This document shows positions 1 to 10,000 of a stretch of 64,000 nt of DNA, in pieces. The position numbers and the translations under genes were made by a program. Within the stretch, counting starts at the first letter, position 1; each line of letters starts with the position of its first letter. The stretch is from Methanolobus psychrophilus R15. Lineage in GTDB: Archaea; Halobacteriota; Methanosarcinia; Methanosarcinales; Methanosarcinaceae. The stretch spans positions 558,001-622,000 of the forward strand of contig CP003083.1 in the NCBI GenBank assembly GCA_000306725.1, given 5' to 3'. The notes under the pieces were generated by a model. The model saw only the letters and a list, made by a program, of their open reading frames with translations, made no database searches and was not told the origin of the DNA.

Positions 1-2
1 AT

Positions 3-479
3 AAGAAGCTTGCCTGCTCTGGTTCGGAATTCAATATGGACAACATCATTTTCTACGACAGGAAGGTACCGTATCTGGAGGTTCTCAAGATCCTGCGAGG
101 ATATGAAGAGAAACAGGTCACAGAGGACATTGAAAGACTTAAAAATGTCGAAATTGTTTTTGAAGGAAATATTATCGATCTCGAGGAGACTGCCAGAAAA
201 TACGGGGTCACCCTCGATGCTTTGCTGAATGCTATTAAAAACGATAACAATGCCAATGCCAATGCCAATGATTATCTGCGGATCGGACATCAGCTTGTGG
301 ACGATCAAACCCTAAAAGCTGTTGAGGACGAGTTGAATGGTGTAAAAAAGTACAACGAAGCTCTTATTATTATCGAGAAATATGGGATTAAAGGTCAGCA
401 GGTATTTGATATTCTCGGATATAAGGTGAGATGGAGCGGACTTGATCCAGATAACGCAGAAATAGTGAAACTCTCATAG
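3..479 (+). CDS. C-terminal part of an unrecognised protein, 5' end outside window
   Basis: The frame is open to the left edge, so this is probably the 3' end of a longer gene; the first Met in frame is at 36. The visible 150 or so residues are charged and mostly helical. They include a stretch that could be a helix-turn-helix (LEETARKYGVTLDALLNAI, about residues 50-68 from Met 36) and a short Asn-Ala repeat around residues 70-78 (encoded by a repeated aatgcc motif near 248-270). I do not recognise the family. The function is unknown; a DNA-binding role would be a guess from the possible HTH. Confidence 0.5.
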   Translation, partial: KKLACSGSEFNMDNIIFYDRKVPYLEVLKILRGYEEKQVTEDIERLKNVEIVFEGNIIDLEETARKYGVTLDALLNAIKNDNNANANANDYLRIGHQLVDDQTLKAVEDELNGVKKYNEALIIIEKYGIKGQQVFDILGYKVRWSGLDPDNAEIVKLS

Positions 480-614
480 CCAGATGGCCATTATTTGCTC
501 AGATGAATGGCGGTTGTGTGGAGAAAATACAAACAAGAACAGATGAAGATTAGAGTTGGTACTATTTCTACATCATAATAGTACAATAACTGCAGCAAAC
601 TACTCTTCTGTATG

Positions 615-700
615 GTGTGGTCCCAAGCTAATTATCGAATTACAAACGCAACCGACCCGCCGCAGGCGGCACATTTCAATGCTACTGATAAAGAAAGGAA
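615..700. repeat. Dispersed repeat with REP-like palindrome (copy 1)
   Basis: The core is the palindrome CCGCCGCAGGCGG followed by CACATT. About 45 bases upstream (GCTAATTATCGAATTACAAA and neighbours) match the copy at 18225-18277, and the downstream part (aatgctactgataaag) resembles the copies at 21126 and 26535. A right-end half of the ggctctgtag-type MITE described at 3470-3716 lies just after it at 735-750. The gap 480-764 holds no other feature that I can see. Confidence 0.6.
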
Positions 701-764
701 CAAAGCCTTTATTCCCATTTTGCCTGAATATCGAGGATTTCTACAGAGCCTGATATTAATGCAT

Positions 765-2123
765 TCATATGCCAGTCTTGGCTGTGATGCGCCCCGTGTT
801 CACAGCTTTCACCAGCTTCTGATAGTCCTTCTCATTCTGGTCGGCATAAGCCATCGAGAATTCAGCAATTGCCTTGGCAAAATCCTTACCGCTACCAAGG
901 TAACCGGAGATGGAAGAGGCATCACCTGTACGGGCGTGAGCCCTGGCAAGGCACCAGCTGCATATAGCCACATAAACCCTGAAGGAAGATTTGTCCATGT
1001 CGGTAACGTCGAAGGAACCTTTCATGTCCTTGAGCTGGCGCCAGTACTGGTCCCGTTGCGTCAACGGACTGGTGATCCATCCAAGGAACATGTCACTTGC
1101 AGCCTCCATGAGGTGCTGAGCGATCACAACACGCTGGCCGTGCGATACACCGGGCCGTTTCGGAACATAGTCCTCAAGCACTGAACGACCGGCTTCCTTT
1201 AGCTGCAGGATCAGGAAATCGTCCTCAGCTCCACCTTTCACCAGCAGGATCAAGCAGCGTGTTCCAACACTGCCCACCCCGCCTACCCGCAGGGCTGCAT
1301 CAACTATATGAAAGCGCCGCAGCAGGAAACGCCTCTCGTCAGGCAAGCTGTCTAGGTATTGGACCCAGATCTTCTCGGCATAGTCTGCGGACACCTGCGG
1401 CATTTCTTCACGAGAGAGATACTGAGAGAGGTTTGTTTCACGCAGAGGCACCAATAGCGGCGGTTCGGTTTTAATGCGCCGATGACCGTTCTCCATCACA
1501 GTCAGCTTTTCAAGGGTTTGCTCCTGGTTCCTGGAACGTGCCTTGGCAACAGCCTTCTCTGCATCTTTCTTACCTTTTCCGGAAGAGGCCCGCTCGAAGA
1601 CTTTCAGTAGAGTATCGGCATCTACCTGGTAGTAGTACCAGACGTCCATGGTGTCCATCCCGGAGAAGCGATCCATGACCTTGCAGTAGGCCTTGGGAAC
1701 AGTGGCAGCCATTTTCCTGCACTCGTTCCTGTCAAGGCCTATCTCCCGGCCTGCGACTACGGCGCTGACAGCCAGACGTTTCAGATCCCATTCCCATGGA
1801 CCGGGAAACGCCTCGTCAAAATCATTTATATCGAAGACCAGTTTGCGTTCAGGTGTGGCGAAGAGGCCGAAGTTGGCCAGATGAGCATCACCACACAGCA
1901 TCGTTGTGATGCCCGACACCGGCGACGATGCCAGATCTGCCGCCATAACAGCTGCCGAACCGCGCAGGAAGGCAAAAGGCGAGGCCAGCATGCGACCGTA
2001 TTTTATAGGTAGAAGATGCTGCAAACGTCCCTGATCCTGTGCTTGCAGGATAGCAAGAGGATCAGGCCTGTCGGGATCAGGCTCCCAGGTTCCGTGGCTT
2101 TTAAAAGGTAACTTCTCACGCAA
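765..2123 (-). CDS. DUF2252 family protein, 5' end probably frameshifted
   Basis: This is recognised as DUF2252 from the conserved run of motifs GRM..SPFAFLRG, CGDAHLANFG, VFDINDFDE and PGPWEWDLKRL in the first 120 residues; the fold resembles kinase-like phosphotransferases, and the biochemical role of the family is not established. The open frame starts at a TTG at 2123. However, the family's usual N-terminal motif (SERKAAGRALR) is encoded just upstream in the same frame, without a start codon and behind a TGA. A second frame supplies a good start at 2209 (GGAGG upstream, MERMKFSNDG). A one-base shift near 2150-2165 would join the two. The gene is therefore either a recent pseudogene or carries a sequence error. 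It is flanked by unrelated genes. Confidence 0.85.
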   Translation of the reverse strand: MREKLPFKSHGTWEPDPDRPDPLAILQAQDQGRLQHLLPIKYGRMLASPFAFLRGSAAVMAADLASSPVSGITTMLCGDAHLANFGLFATPERKLVFDINDFDEAFPGPWEWDLKRLAVSAVVAGREIGLDRNECRKMAATVPKAYCKVMDRFSGMDTMDVWYYYQVDADTLLKVFERASSGKGKKDAEKAVAKARSRNQEQTLEKLTVMENGHRRIKTEPPLLVPLRETNLSQYLSREEMPQVSADYAEKIWVQYLDSLPDERRFLLRRFHIVDAALRVGGVGSVGTRCLILLVKGGAEDDFLILQLKEAGRSVLEDYVPKRPGVSHGQRVVIAQHLMEAASDMFLGWITSPLTQRDQYWRQLKDMKGSFDVTDMDKSSFRVYVAICSWCLARAHARTGDASSISGYLGSGKDFAKAIAEFSMAYADQNEKDYQKLVKAVNTGRITAKTGI

Positions 2124-2314
2124 GGCCCTACCTGCAGCTTTACGCTCGGACCGCGTAGGGTATCCCTGGTTCCAAGAATACCGTCATTGCTGAACTTCAT
2201 CCGTTCCATGGCAACCTCCACTCGAAACCTGGCACCTCATCATTCATAATCTAGTATAAAATAGTCTCGTAACCGAAAATGTTTTCCTGTTGGGAATATT
2301 TTGATTAATTTTGA

Positions 2315-3100
2315 TTAAAGTTCAGTTATAGGTATTGAATTCTTCAAGTAATATTCAAAAAGCTCCCTTCCCCACCGAATTGCACTGTCACTGGAACAAA
2401 TAACTCTTTTATTATCGGAAACACCTTGCTCTGTCAGCAATTTTAACATAAGGCTGTAGTCATTGATGGAAACAGATAAGAAATCAAAACGAGTTGGATA
2501 TACGCTCAAATTGATATTTGGATTTTCGATCAATGCCTGAGATTTTTCGGGATTGTCAATTATGAGTTTTTCATAAAGCTCTTTTGAGATAATAATAAAT
2601 ATATCCACATTATTTGCTATTAACTCTGAAAATGTTTGTTCAAAATTGGGAAATACGAATGAACTCATCGTAAACACAGATTTCGAAATCCTAGCCTCTT
2701 TAGTAAACTGTTTGTCTTCCTCGAATATCTCATGCAAACCAATCTTAATCAAGTTACATGGCCCAAGTTCATCTATTCTTTTAAATAAATGTGAGGGTAT
2801 GAAATCAAGTTTATGTGTTCCCCAATAATCAATATCAAAGTCCAAAACGCTAAGAGTACTTAAAAGAGGAGGCGTATCATCAACTATCAGTTTCCCGATA
2901 GTTGTCAACTCATAAGTGTCCCCATAGTGATCAACAAGATAATGCTCTTCAAGCACCCTTATCTGAGGGAGGAGTGCCTTTCTGGTGGTATCCAGCAACT
3001 GCAGGAGTGTTGGCATTTCCTTTGCTCCATTCTGTAGTACCAAAAGAACTTCCTTCCTCTTTTCAGATGCAAATATCACATCAAGCAATGGCTTTTTCAT
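2315..3100 (-). CDS. DUF1724/FilR1 winged-helix transcriptional regulator
   Basis: This is a methanogen-type regulator. It has an N-terminal ArsR-like winged helix (MKKPLLDVIFASEKRKEVLL, about residues 1-80), then the DUF1724 (FilR1) domain with the signature DYWGTH and a C-terminal WGRELFEYYLKNS. Members of this family (the Msr proteins of Methanosarcina acetivorans) control methyltransferase genes for methanol and methylated compounds; which genes this one controls is unknown. I start it at the ATG at 3100, where GGAGG lies 9 bases upstream, rather than at 3118. It is one of five intact paralogues in the window; the other four sit together at 39.7-45.3 kb. Confidence 0.88.
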   Translation of the reverse strand: MKKPLLDVIFASEKRKEVLLVLQNGAKEMPTLLQLLDTTRKALLPQIRVLEEHYLVDHYGDTYELTTIGKLIVDDTPPLLSTLSVLDFDIDYWGTHKLDFIPSHLFKRIDELGPCNLIKIGLHEIFEEDKQFTKEARISKSVFTMSSFVFPNFEQTFSELIANNVDIFIIISKELYEKLIIDNPEKSQALIENPNINLSVYPTRFDFLSVSINDYSLMLKLLTEQGVSDNKRVICSSDSAIRWGRELFEYYLKNSIPITEL

Positions 3101-3365
3101 ATGGAGTACATCCTCCATGTATCTGTAATTTCATTTAATTCCACTCCCATATTGGTATTTATCTTAACTACTATTTATAAAGATTCCATTCAACTGTTGA
3201 AATATGTATATAGTTCATTCTGACGTATTTGAAAAACATGAGATGAAAAACTTGGAAGTACTATTCACTTGAATAGTAAGAATATGTGCAAAATATTTAT
3301 AGCGACAACTAATATATAACGTAACGCCGTTAACAGGGTAATATAGAGGTGTGTGTGCCTTTTCT

Positions 3366-3401
3366 ACCACCAACCCCCCACTCCCCCCACTCCCCCCAAT
3401 T
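3366..3401 (-). other. Potential G-quadruplex tract
   Basis: The plus strand has three runs of six C (cccccc a ct cccccc a ct cccccc) followed by further CC pairs. The minus strand therefore carries three G6 runs with 3-base loops plus GG dinucleotides. It lies in the region upstream of the regulator at 2315-3100, about 270 bases before its start. Confidence 0.4.
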
Positions 3402-3469
3402 ACACACACCTAATTTAAAATATTTATACTATGATGAGTCACGTTAGTTTTAATTCTTATGGTAGTTTC

Positions 3470-3716
3470 GGCTCTGTAGAAAACCTATTTCCTACTAAAA
3501 ATTAGGTAGTCATTTAAAAAGGATAAAACCCCAAAGTGTTAGTTGGGACCAAAACACAAAGGTGATGATTAGTGTTTTACCTGGTTTCTTTAGAGATCCC
3601 GTTAAAATCATGATCGTTAACCGAAATCCATCAAAAGCAACCCTTGCCCAGAAATGTATTTAAAAATCATATTGGCATATATGGTTGCTTGAATCTGGGA
3701 GATTTCCTACAGAGCC
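3470..3716. mobile_element. MITE-like element, 247 bp with inverted ends
   Basis: The left end GGCTCTGTAGAAAA (3470-3483) is matched in inverted orientation by TTTCCTACAGAGCC (3703-3716), with one mismatch in 14. There is no coding frame between them. A 50-bp deleted derivative sits at 15911-15960 and a lone right end at 735-750. I see no clear target-site duplication. Confidence 0.5.
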
Positions 3717-3775
3717 CAAAACCTATAATTAATAGTATTTTTAAAGTTACTTTGATTAGTCGGAGGTTGCTGTTA

Positions 3776-3997
3776 ATGGCCTATGAAGTTTATCCGATCT
3801 ATGACTTAGAAATTGAATTTAACAGTTTGGATAAGAAATATGATAAAAAGAATTCTTATAAGGATAAGGTGTATAAAATTGTTTATGTAGATGTTGGAAT
3901 TATTTTAGTGTATATTGAGGAACCAACCGTCAGACATGAGTTTATACCATTGTCTACCATCTCCAAGGTTACTTATAGAACACAAAATACAACGTAA
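3776..3997 (+). CDS. Small hypothetical protein (73 aa)
   Basis: I start it at the ATG at 3776 because GGAGGT lies 8 bases upstream; the frame stays open to 3644, but those extra residues fall inside the MITE end. The protein is rich in Lys, Tyr and Asp (MAYEVYPIYDLEIEF...), with a beta-strand-like hydrophobic stretch VYKIVYVDVGIILVYIEE. It has no membrane segment long enough for an anchor and no motif that I recognise. It stands alone between the MITE and the DUF3267 gene. Confidence 0.6.
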   Translation: MAYEVYPIYDLEIEFNSLDKKYDKKNSYKDKVYKIVYVDVGIILVYIEEPTVRHEFIPLSTISKVTYRTQNTT

Positions 3998-4221
3998 AAT
4001 AAGCCCTATATTGATATGTATGCTAGGGTACAAGTTAATTTTATATCACAGCTAGGGATCTTTATACATTCGAAACTGAGGCAAATTAAATCGCCGTTGG
4101 CAAATCTGCGTAGCATTGAACGGAGAGGAGGCCTATTTTGTATAAGTGGCGATTTACAGCTGTTCGGTCTTTGGGGCGGGGACATCCGTGGAATTTGATA
4201 GAAAATGGACAAGGTACAATC

Positions 4222-4830
4222 ATGAAGATCGTTAGTAAGATCCCGGCAACAAACCCTCAGAGACATGAGAAACTAGTAGGGTCTGGATGGACGGCACTGA
4301 AAGAGCCTCAAAGCCTGATGACTGCAATGGCGGCTTCAGTTCCGCTGGCTGTTCTCAATCTTGTGCTGACGATGGGGATATTCTGGCTGTTCCAGCCATT
4401 AACGATGGCAGACTTTGGCTTCAGCTCGGACGGATTCAGCATAAGCATCAGCCTGCCGGTAATCGCAGGCCTGTTATTGCTTTTGATAACTCATGAAATG
4501 CTGCACCTGCTGATGGTCCCAGACTTCCTTTCCTCTGACAGGACATACACGGGCATCACCTATGCAGGGGGATTTGTTTACACCGAAGAGGAGATTCCAA
4601 GATCAAGATATCTGCTGATAACAATACTGCCTTTTGTCATTATCTCAGTACTGTTGCCCTTGGTGCTGGGAAGTGCGGACCTGCTGACAAGCACGGCAGT
4701 GGCTTTGATACTGCTCAACTCTATGGCATCTTCAGTGGATGCGTTGAGCTTCATCCTTGTAGCAACTCAAGCACCCGCCGGGTCACACATGACAAGCAAT
4801 GGCATAAGGACCTACTGGAAACAGAAGTAG
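4222..4830 (+). CDS. DUF3267-like membrane metalloprotease
   Basis: This is a multi-pass membrane protein with a HEMLH motif (HExxH, about residues 91-95) at the end of the second hydrophobic segment, the arrangement seen in DUF3267 zincin-like proteins. About four membrane helices are visible: residues about 43-65, 75-95, 130-150 and 155-180. The start at 4222 is chosen because MKIVSKIPATNP begins the aligned part; the frame is open up to 4138. The substrate is unknown. The DNA immediately upstream does not show a partner gene. Confidence 0.75.
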   Translation: MKIVSKIPATNPQRHEKLVGSGWTALKEPQSLMTAMAASVPLAVLNLVLTMGIFWLFQPLTMADFGFSSDGFSISISLPVIAGLLLLLITHEMLHLLMVPDFLSSDRTYTGITYAGGFVYTEEEIPRSRYLLITILPFVIISVLLPLVLGSADLLTSTAVALILLNSMASSVDALSFILVATQAPAGSHMTSNGIRTYWKQK

Positions 4831-4891
4831 TTCTGTGGGCTTGCTCCAGACCTACTGAGGATTGCGTTGGGGCACCGGCACCCTGCACATC

Positions 4892-4996
4892 TCATCCCTG
4901 AGCACCCTCCAGCTCCTCGTAGAGCATCGCCTCCACGAACATAAGGTAATCGCCCACTGTGGAGTTGTCAGCGACCCCCGACTTCGGTCAGAAGTT
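4892..4996 (-). pseudogene. C-terminal remnant of an unidentified gene
   Basis: On the minus strand a frame reads VADNSTVGDYLMFVEAML followed by YEELEGAQG and a stop at 4892-4894. Its composition (acidic, ordinary codon use) looks like the tail of a real protein, but nothing upstream continues it, because the ATPase gene on the other strand begins there. I cannot name the family. Confidence 0.3.
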
Positions 4997-5087
4997 GTTG
5001 ACTCTATATTTGAGAGATGATATGTTTCTACGGAACGCAGAAACTAATTCATTACATATAAATATACGGAACACAATCATAATAACT

Positions 5088-6518
5088 ATGCCCCGTAATT
5101 TTGTTAACCGTGCTCATGAGCTGGGATATCTAAACAGTGAATATGGCTCCGGCAATTTCTCGTTCACAGTTATCTATGGGCGCCGGCGGGTTGGCAAGAC
5201 GGAGCTTATCCAGCAGTTCATGCAGGATAAACCTCATATCTACTTTCTGGCAGATATGAGAGGTACGCAGTCCAATGTTCTAAGATTCAGGAAAAGGGCT
5301 GCAGACCTGTTCAACGGTATTGAGCCGGCAGCTGGAGGTTTTGATGAGATATTCGAGTACATAAGAAAGCAATGGAAAAGCGAGCAAAAGCTTATCATTG
5401 CCATCGACGAGTTTTCCTATCTGGCACAGCAGGACGAATCCATACCATCTGTGTTCCAGCTCATTGTTGATGAGATCCTCAGGGGAGGAGCATTTCATCT
5501 GATCCTCTGTGGTTCCTCTGTCTCCATGATGGAAAAAACAACCCTTGCCCACTCCAGCCCGCTTTATGGCAGAAGGACGGGACAGATGAAGATAGAACCA
5601 CTGCTTCTGCGGCATACCGCTGAATTCTTTCAGGGTTTAACAGCACAGGAAATGATGCGGATCTATGGTGTGACCGGAGGTATTCCATTTTACATAGGCT
5701 TCTTTGATCCGAAAAAGGATCTTTATACCAATCTGGAGCACTCAGTATTTTCCAAAGAAAGCGTGCTTTATGCTGAAGGCGAGTTCCTGCTTCTGGAGGA
5801 ACTGCGGGAACCTGCCACTTACATGAATATACTTTATTCCATATCCCGGGGAGCGACCAGAGCAGGGGAGATCGCCACCAATGCCTTCCTTGAGACCAAG
5901 GACCTGTCCTATTACCTGGATACACTCATGAAGCTTGGCTTTGTGAGAAAGGAACACCCTGTAGCCGAAAAGTCATCAACGCGCAAGACCATTTACTCCA
6001 TCGATGATCCATTCCTTCGTTTTTGGTTCCGTTACGTACTGGTTCACAGGAGTTCTATTGAAACGGGTGATGTCTCGCATGCAATCAAGGACCTTGAGAA
6101 GAGCTACGACCGACACCTTAGGGAAACATTCGAGCAGGTAGGCAGAGAAATACTCATGTACCTCAGTTCGCAGGATGAGCTCCCTTTCCTGATAAGGTCC
6201 ATTGGCAGGCAATGGGGAAAGATCTTAAAACTGCCAGCAGGGAAGAACGATTATGAGATAGACATAGTGGCTCTTAATCAGGATTCAAAGGATATCCTTT
6301 TCTGCGAATGCAAATGGCAGAACCAAAGAACTGATGAAGATGTCTATTTTGAACTGAAGGAGAAGGCAAAACATGTAAAATGGCTGCCGGAAAGAAAAGA
6401 GCACTTTGCCCTTATAAGCAAGTCCGGTTTCACAAAAAAGATGCATGAGATCGCTAGGGAGGAAGGCGTTCTGCTGATCACACTGGAAGAATACCTGTCT
6501 CGTTTTTTTGCTGAGTAG
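5088..6518 (+). CDS. Archaeal ATPase with C-terminal DUF234 nuclease-like domain
   Basis: An AAA-type ATPase_2 domain comes first (Walker A GRRRVGKTEL about residues 31-40; a Walker B-like LIIAIDEFSYL about residues 101-111), then a winged-helix region, then DUF234. The DUF234 end carries EIDIVAL...ILFCECKW, a D/ExK pattern like a PD-(D/E)XK nuclease core. I start at the ATG at 5088 (MPRNFVNRAHEL), which is where the family normally begins; the frame is open further upstream to 4959. An AT-rich TATA-like stretch (acatataaatata, 5053-5065) lies about 25-35 bases before this ATG, which suits a short leader. The family is common in archaea, often in many copies; its cellular role is not settled. 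Confidence 0.85.
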   Translation: MPRNFVNRAHELGYLNSEYGSGNFSFTVIYGRRRVGKTELIQQFMQDKPHIYFLADMRGTQSNVLRFRKRAADLFNGIEPAAGGFDEIFEYIRKQWKSEQKLIIAIDEFSYLAQQDESIPSVFQLIVDEILRGGAFHLILCGSSVSMMEKTTLAHSSPLYGRRTGQMKIEPLLLRHTAEFFQGLTAQEMMRIYGVTGGIPFYIGFFDPKKDLYTNLEHSVFSKESVLYAEGEFLLLEELREPATYMNILYSISRGATRAGEIATNAFLETKDLSYYLDTLMKLGFVRKEHPVAEKSSTRKTIYSIDDPFLRFWFRYVLVHRSSIETGDVSHAIKDLEKSYDRHLRETFEQVGREILMYLSSQDELPFLIRSIGRQWGKILKLPAGKNDYEIDIVALNQDSKDILFCECKWQNQRTDEDVYFELKEKAKHVKWLPERKEHFALISKSGFTKKMHEIAREEGVLLITLEEYLSRFFAE

Positions 6519-7061
6519 ATCTCATCGACCTCGACTCATACTTTACTAGCAAAAAGGTCTATATGATGAAAATGCAACTGCCTAGGTTCTATTAAAAACC
6601 AGCACACCACCCGCCGCAGGCGGCACATTTCGCTGTTGCTGTAGAACTATGCTAAGTAAATTACCAGACAAGAAACTCTGCTCTTTAAAAAAAAGAAGTG
6701 AAGCCTTAGCTCCTCTTCCTCATAAATAGAACAGCACAGATAATTATCATCAAGCTGAACATGAAGCTTAAACCTGGTGTCCATTTGTGCGTGCCCGCAA
6801 CCACTTTTTAAAAAGGACCACTGTCTTCACCCTTAAAAAGAAATACTTTATTAAGATATTCAAGTACTTCGGCTGGAATTGTATAAGGTTATTATATATT
6901 AGAAAGATCATTCCAGTTTGGACAAATTGGTACAAAATCGTTTTTTAGTACAGGTGGGGAGAACGCATTATTTCATATCTTTCAAATGCCCAGTTTCTTT
7001 TTCTCATTTACAAATTGTATAAAGGAAAGTTCAGGGTCCTGAGGACGACCCCATCTGAAAT
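6519..7061. other. Gene-free interval with REP-like palindrome
   Basis: No coding frame is supported here. A short copy of the dispersed repeat (CCGCCGCAGGCGGCACATTT) lies at 6611-6630. An A-rich run follows at 6688-6696. The rest shows nothing that I can identify. Confidence 0.5.
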
Positions 7062-10000
7062 TTACTCTGCTAATGTCTCTTCTACTACCATTTCCTCCGT
7101 TGCACTGTTTTCAGGTGCTTTTTCTTCAACTGGTGTTTCTTCTGCAATGTCTTCTTCTACTGGTTCTTCAACTGTCACTTCCTCAACAGTTTCTTCTTCT
7201 ATCGGAGTATCATCCACCTGCTCTTTATCATCTACTGGTTCTTCAAAAGACTCATTCACAGGTGCTTCTTCGGCCGGAGCGTCATCTACTGTTTCTTCAT
7301 CTGCGGGGGTTTCTTCACCCGGTTCTTCTGTTGATTCTTCAATAGGTTCCTCTTCAACTGTTACATCCTCAAGTGTCTCTTCTGATGCAGAATCTTGGAT
7401 TATTACAACATCTGAGCTCTCTATAAGCTCGATGATCCTCTGCAGCTCACTGGTCAGATATTCTGCCTGCTCAGTGGATAATCTGTCCTTTGGAAGTAGT
7501 TGCCCTTCAATAGAAGCGATGATCTTGCTTAGCCTATCAATACTTTTTTCAGCATCTCCCATCTCAAGCATGTGAATTGCGTTCTTTAGGTTTGCATTCA
7601 AAGAGTTTTTAGTACCGGTGTTCACTCCTTCCATACCACTAATATAGTCTTGGAGTTCTTCAAGCGCTTTTATAGGATCTTCTTGAACTGGTGGTGCTTG
7701 CTCGTCAAGAGTGAACATAAATATGTCGAAGTGATCCATCCCACCACGGCTATCAGACCACACAATTCTGTTCTCATATATTGCAAGACCTTCTCTCCAG
7801 TGAGTCTCTGTGAAGATGTAGTCCGAGTATGCCCATTCAGTAATCCTAAATTCCTTACCAGTAGATATATCGTACATGTAAATTTCAGGCATGAAAAATA
7901 TATAATCTTCAATGTAAGCCACATTACGCTCATCAACCCAAACTATCCTGTCTCCATATATCGCAGGTTCTCTTTGATGAGATTGATTTGTTGTTATTTG
8001 TGTCTCCTCACCTGAAAAGATATCGTACATATATATGTCCCAGTTCCCATTCCGATAATCTTGCCACACTATCTTATCTTTATGTATGGCCGGATCAGTC
8101 TGATCAGATGTGTCTGTGGTTATCTGCTGCTCCTCTCCGGTTGAAATGTCGTACATGTAAACGTCCCAATTTCCACTACGATTATCCTGCCAAACTATTA
8201 TATTTCCATGGGCAGCCGGATTTATCTGGTCGGATGGTTGGCTTGTTATTTGCCTTTCTTCTTCCAAAGATAGGCAATACATGTAAATATCCCAGTTTCT
8301 ATTCCTGTAATCCTGCCATACCAGGATGTCATCGGAAAATACGATATTGCCAAAGCTATCCAATTCAATAACCGGCGAGCTCTCTCCTGAAGAAATATCA
8401 TACAAATAAAATCCAGCGAAATGATGATCATCAGTAGCGTTATGGCGGGGGATGTCAAACCATACTACTTCGTTTTCATATATTGCAGGACTTGAACCAA
8501 ATTCTGATGTTAATATGATTTCTTCTTTTGTGGGTATATTGAATAAAGAAACAGATTGATGGAAATAATTTTCCCATGCTATCCAGTCTCCATAAATTAC
8601 TGGATTAAATGAACTAATTGATGTCGTGATACGTGTTTCTATCCCCTTGGCCCTTTCTGTTGTTTTGTCCACCACTGGCAGTTCATCAACATGTCCTTTC
8701 TCTACTGGATCTTCATCAGTTGGTTCTTTTTCTACTGGTGCTTCTTCTACTGGTGCTTCTTCTACTGGATCTTCTTCTACTGGTACTTCTTCGTCTACCA
8801 GTACTTCATCAGCTGGTTCTTTTTCAACCGGAGTTTCTTCCACTGGTGCTTCTTCTACTGGTGCTTTTTCTACTGGTGCTTTTTCTACTGGTACTTCTTC
8901 CACTGGATCTTCACCTATCGGAGCTTCTTCTACCGGAACTTCATCTATCGGTACTTCATCGTCTACCGGTACTTCATCTGGAGTGTCTCCTATAGGTTCC
9001 TGGATCGGATCTTCTGGGTCGGGCAGTATCTGTTCATTCAATGTGAACAGGCCGATGTGGGAAGTGTCGTAGGTCCATCCTTCCCATACAATCCTATTTC
9101 CGTAAATTGCAAGAGATTGATCATTCATGTTGAAGTACCAACCAGCAGTTGGCAATTGAGATGCTTCTCCAGAAGAGATCTTGTACATATGGATGTGTGA
9201 TGGACCTGCTATCGAAGTGCTATCGGCCCATACGATCACATCTTCATATATTACAGGACTGAACTTAAGGGACTCGTATCCAAGGGTTTCATTTGTAGTG
9301 ACTTGGATCTCCTCTCCTGAGGATATATTGTACATATAGATATCTGAGAGAGATATGGGATAGTAGGCAGGACTATTAGGATAATCACGAAGGTCAGACC
9401 ACACTATTTTATCCTCATAAACTGCAGGACCTGCAAAGATCATTGCTTCATCATTTGTAACTCGCTTTTCCTCTCCAGTCAAGATATCATACATGTAGAT
9501 AGTGCTGTTGTTCTCCCAGGCTATCGTATTACCATATATGGCAAGATCTATCGACTCCGCTGGAGCGTAAATTATCTGAGATTCACCATCTATGATTTCC
9601 TCCCCAAGCCCCACGTAGTCTCCTTGGTATGGATGCGATGTTATCTCGCTCTCCTCTCCAGCCGATAGATCGTACATGTAAATGCCCAGGTTACCGTTCC
9701 TATAATCCGACCATACGATCTTATCTTCGTAGATTTCAGGGGAGCCTTTTATAGACTCACTGGTAGTTATTTGAGTTTCTTCCCCTGAAGAAATATCGTA
9801 TATATGGATATTTGAATTGCCACTATAGACATGCTTATCATCAACTGAAATCAGTTTCCTAGTAAAGTTTGATCCATCTAGCCAAATTATCATGTCATTA
9901 TAAATTGCAGGACTTGCGGCACTACCACTTGTTGATATTTGTTTTCCTGTGTTTGAAGATAAATTGTACAAGTATATATTGCTACCAGAATAAGGGTGAT

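Noticed and set aside
612-1184. 190-residue plus-strand frame over the start of the DUF2252 region
   Set aside because: It overlaps the well-supported DUF2252 gene on the other strand and begins inside a dispersed repeat.
5280-5957. Several minus-strand frames inside the DUF234 ATPase gene
   Set aside because: These are antisense shadows of a gene with clear domain motifs.
7073-7575. Long plus-strand frames rich in Ser/Thr or Leu opposite the propeller protein
   Set aside because: They mirror the Val/Pro/Glu repeats of the real gene on the minus strand and have no ribosome site or family signature.
8626-9200. Plus-strand frames rich in Ser/Gly/Thr, Leu or Phe
   Set aside because: These are shadows of the low-complexity linker in the propeller gene.
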